From DASRWD01 sp044507975 (GTDB lineage: Bacteria > Deinococcota > Deinococci > Deinococcales > Trueperaceae): DNA of 64,000 nucleotides. The notes beneath the pieces are model-generated. The model was not told the DNA's origin. It searched no databases and saw nothing but the letters and a program-made list of their open reading frames with translations. The translations under genes were made by a program, and so were the position numbers. How positions within the stretch are numbered: position 1 is the stretch's first letter; each line of letters starts with the position of its first letter. This document shows, piece after piece, positions 62,857 through 64,000 of the stretch. The stretch lies in NCBI GenBank assembly GCA_044507975.1, contig JBIQIQ010000001.1:1-64000 (forward strand), written 5' to 3'.

Positions 62857-64000
62857 CTCGACCTTAGCCGTTGGCGCGGCGCTCGGCAACTCCAGAGGCG
62901 ACGCGCTGTCGGCGCCGGCGCCCGGCGGCAGACGCCACGCGCCGACTGCCGCGGTGACCGCGAAGAGCACCGCCGTCACGAGGAAGATGCCGCGGTAGTT
63001 CGGCTCGTCAGGGACGCTCGACAGCGTGATTATCGCGCCGGCCAGCAGCGGCGCGAGCGCGCGGGACGCCGCGCCCACGGAGTTGTCGAGGCCGTACACG
63101 GAGCCCGCCATCGCCGGGTCGGTGAAGCGCGCGAGCATGGCGCTGATGGCGGGCAGCACGCCGCCCACGGCGAAGCCGACGGCGACGTTGAGCGCGACGA
63201 GCTGCCACACCTCGGTCACGAACGCCATTGGGACGTAGAACAGCGCCGTCGCGACCGCCGACACCACCAGCACCCGCTTGTGGCCCACGCGGTCGCCGAG
63301 GCGCCCCAACGCCACACCGCTGACCGTGCCGGCGAGGGAGGCCGCGCCGATGGCGACGCCGGTGTAGATGCTGGCCAGCTCGTCCCGCATGGTGAGGGTG
63401 ACGATGAAGAGCGGGAGGTACGGCATGATCATCGTCCTCCCCAGCCAGGCCGTGAACCGGAGCAGGTACGTCAGGGGCACGCCCTGCGCGCCGAGGACCG
63501 TGCGCCACTGGCCGAACATCGCGCCGAAGAGCCGCCTCTCCTGCTGCGGTGGCGTGAACCTCTCGCGCACTCCGAAGATCACGAGCAGGCCCCCGATCGA
63601 CAGGAGGACGCCCGTGACGATGAACGACATCCTGATACCGACGAGGAACTCCAGGAACCCTCCGACGATGGGCCCGACCGAGATGCCCGCCCACTGCCCG
63701 GTCTGCATCAGGCCCATCGCGAAGCCCAGGCGCTCGCGCGGCACCGAGGCGGCGACCATCGACGAGGAGGCCGACACGACGCCGGTGACGAGCCCCTGCA
63801 CCAGCCTGATCAGCACGAGCTCCTCGGCGTTGCGGGCGAACGCCATCAGCACCACCAGCAGGGCGCCGCCGATGAGCGATCGCACGACCATCGGCTTGCG
63901 GCCGTAGCGGTCGGCCACGGCGCCCCAGATGGGCGATGCGATCATCATGGCGACCCCCTGGACGCTGTAGACCATCGCCACCCAGAAGACGGTCGAGCCG
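62827..64000 (-). CDS. MFS transporter, 5' end beyond the window
   Basis: Partial: at least 391 codons are present and the reading frame stays open to the edge (GSTVFWVAMVYS). Twelve-helix major facilitator; the loop motif GAVADRYGRKPMVV between helices 2 and 3 is the MFS signature, and GRLGDRVGHKRVLVV repeats it in the second half. It resembles drug/sugar efflux (MdtG/TetA-like) carriers. The C-terminal tail overlaps the TPP aptamer, so it is read through the same DNA. Substrate unknown. Confidence 0.88.
   Translation of the reverse strand, partial: GSTVFWVAMVYSVQGVAMMIASPIWGAVADRYGRKPMVVRSLIGGALLVVLMAFARNAEELVLIRLVQGLVTGVVSASSSMVAASVPRERLGFAMGLMQTGQWAGISVGPIVGGFLEFLVGIRMSFIVTGVLLSIGGLLVIFGVRERFTPPQQERRLFGAMFGQWRTVLGAQGVPLTYLLRFTAWLGRTMIMPYLPLFIVTLTMRDELASIYTGVAIGAASLAGTVSGVALGRLGDRVGHKRVLVVSAVATALFYVPMAFVTEVWQLVALNVAVGFAVGGVLPAISAMLARFTDPAMAGSVYGLDNSVGAASRALAPLLAGAIITLSSVPDEPNYRGIFLVTAVLFAVTAAVGAWRLPPGAGADSASPLELPSAAPTAKVEASPGVSRDR

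Overview
The window is a 64 kb, GC-rich bacterial chromosome segment that probably comes from the Deinococcota, most likely a Truepera-like lineage. Several things seen here support that. A complete 16S rRNA gene ends in its own terminator with no 23S gene behind it, which is known from Thermus and relatives. The Asp-tRNA synthetase is of the Thermus/archaeal type, menaquinone is made by the futalosine route, and a bacilliredoxin-like protein is present. Many genes also carry a TANNNT -10 box exactly six bases before the start codon, the arrangement reported for leaderless mRNAs in Deinococcus. The assignment is from memory of these families and was not checked by a search.

Layout. 1-1.6 kb: stand-alone 16S rRNA. 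1.7-7.5 kb: class III aminotransferase and Ig-like lipoprotein (minus strand), then a peptide-type ABC importer (plus strand). 7.5-15.2 kb: dihaem cytochrome c, membrane protein, RNA m5U methyltransferase, hisF-hisIE, serine-hydrolase lipoprotein, glpX, rph-rdgB. 15.2-17.8 kb: a redox patch (thioredoxin-fold oxidoreductase, tRNA-Ser(GGA), Fur-family regulator, bacilliredoxin-like protein). 17.9-19.9 kb: threonine-dehydratase-like enzyme and PfkB sugar kinase. 20-27.6 kb: one operon sucA-sucB-lpd-mqnE-mqnA joining 2-oxoglutarate dehydrogenase to futalosine menaquinone synthesis. 27.6-31.7 kb: hslVU, an ArsR/VOC/SRPBCC trio and tdk. 31.8-32.7 kb: cytochrome c plus a small secreted protein.

32.9-44.2 kb is the most unusual part. 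A BTAD/TPR transcription regulator is followed by four tightly packed genes: a 71-aa protein, a secreted 191-aa protein, an 816-aa exported protein with a Cys-less transglutaminase-like motif, and a ~1792-aa exported protein with six PPC-like repeats, two discoidin-like segments and two VWA domains. Three of the junctions in this run are start/stop overlaps, and I do not recognise the system. 44.2-48.5 kb: M20 amidohydrolase, CsgG-like lipoprotein, aspS, a solitary nucleotidyltransferase-fold protein and a META-domain protein.

48.5-64 kb is transport. thiN-thiQ-thiP lie about 10 kb from thiB, and only thiB has a TPP riboswitch, whose 5' half lies inside the end of an upstream MFS gene. A SpeE-like membrane protein and a second peptide-type ABC importer (minus strand) lie between. 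A heterodimeric ABC exporter (plus strand) is preceded by a clear promoter, a 29-codon leader ORF and an SD-sequestering hairpin, which suggests control by translation of the leader. No insertion sequence, prophage, CRISPR array or 23S/5S gene was seen. The long ORFs antisense to real genes look like GC-codon shadows.
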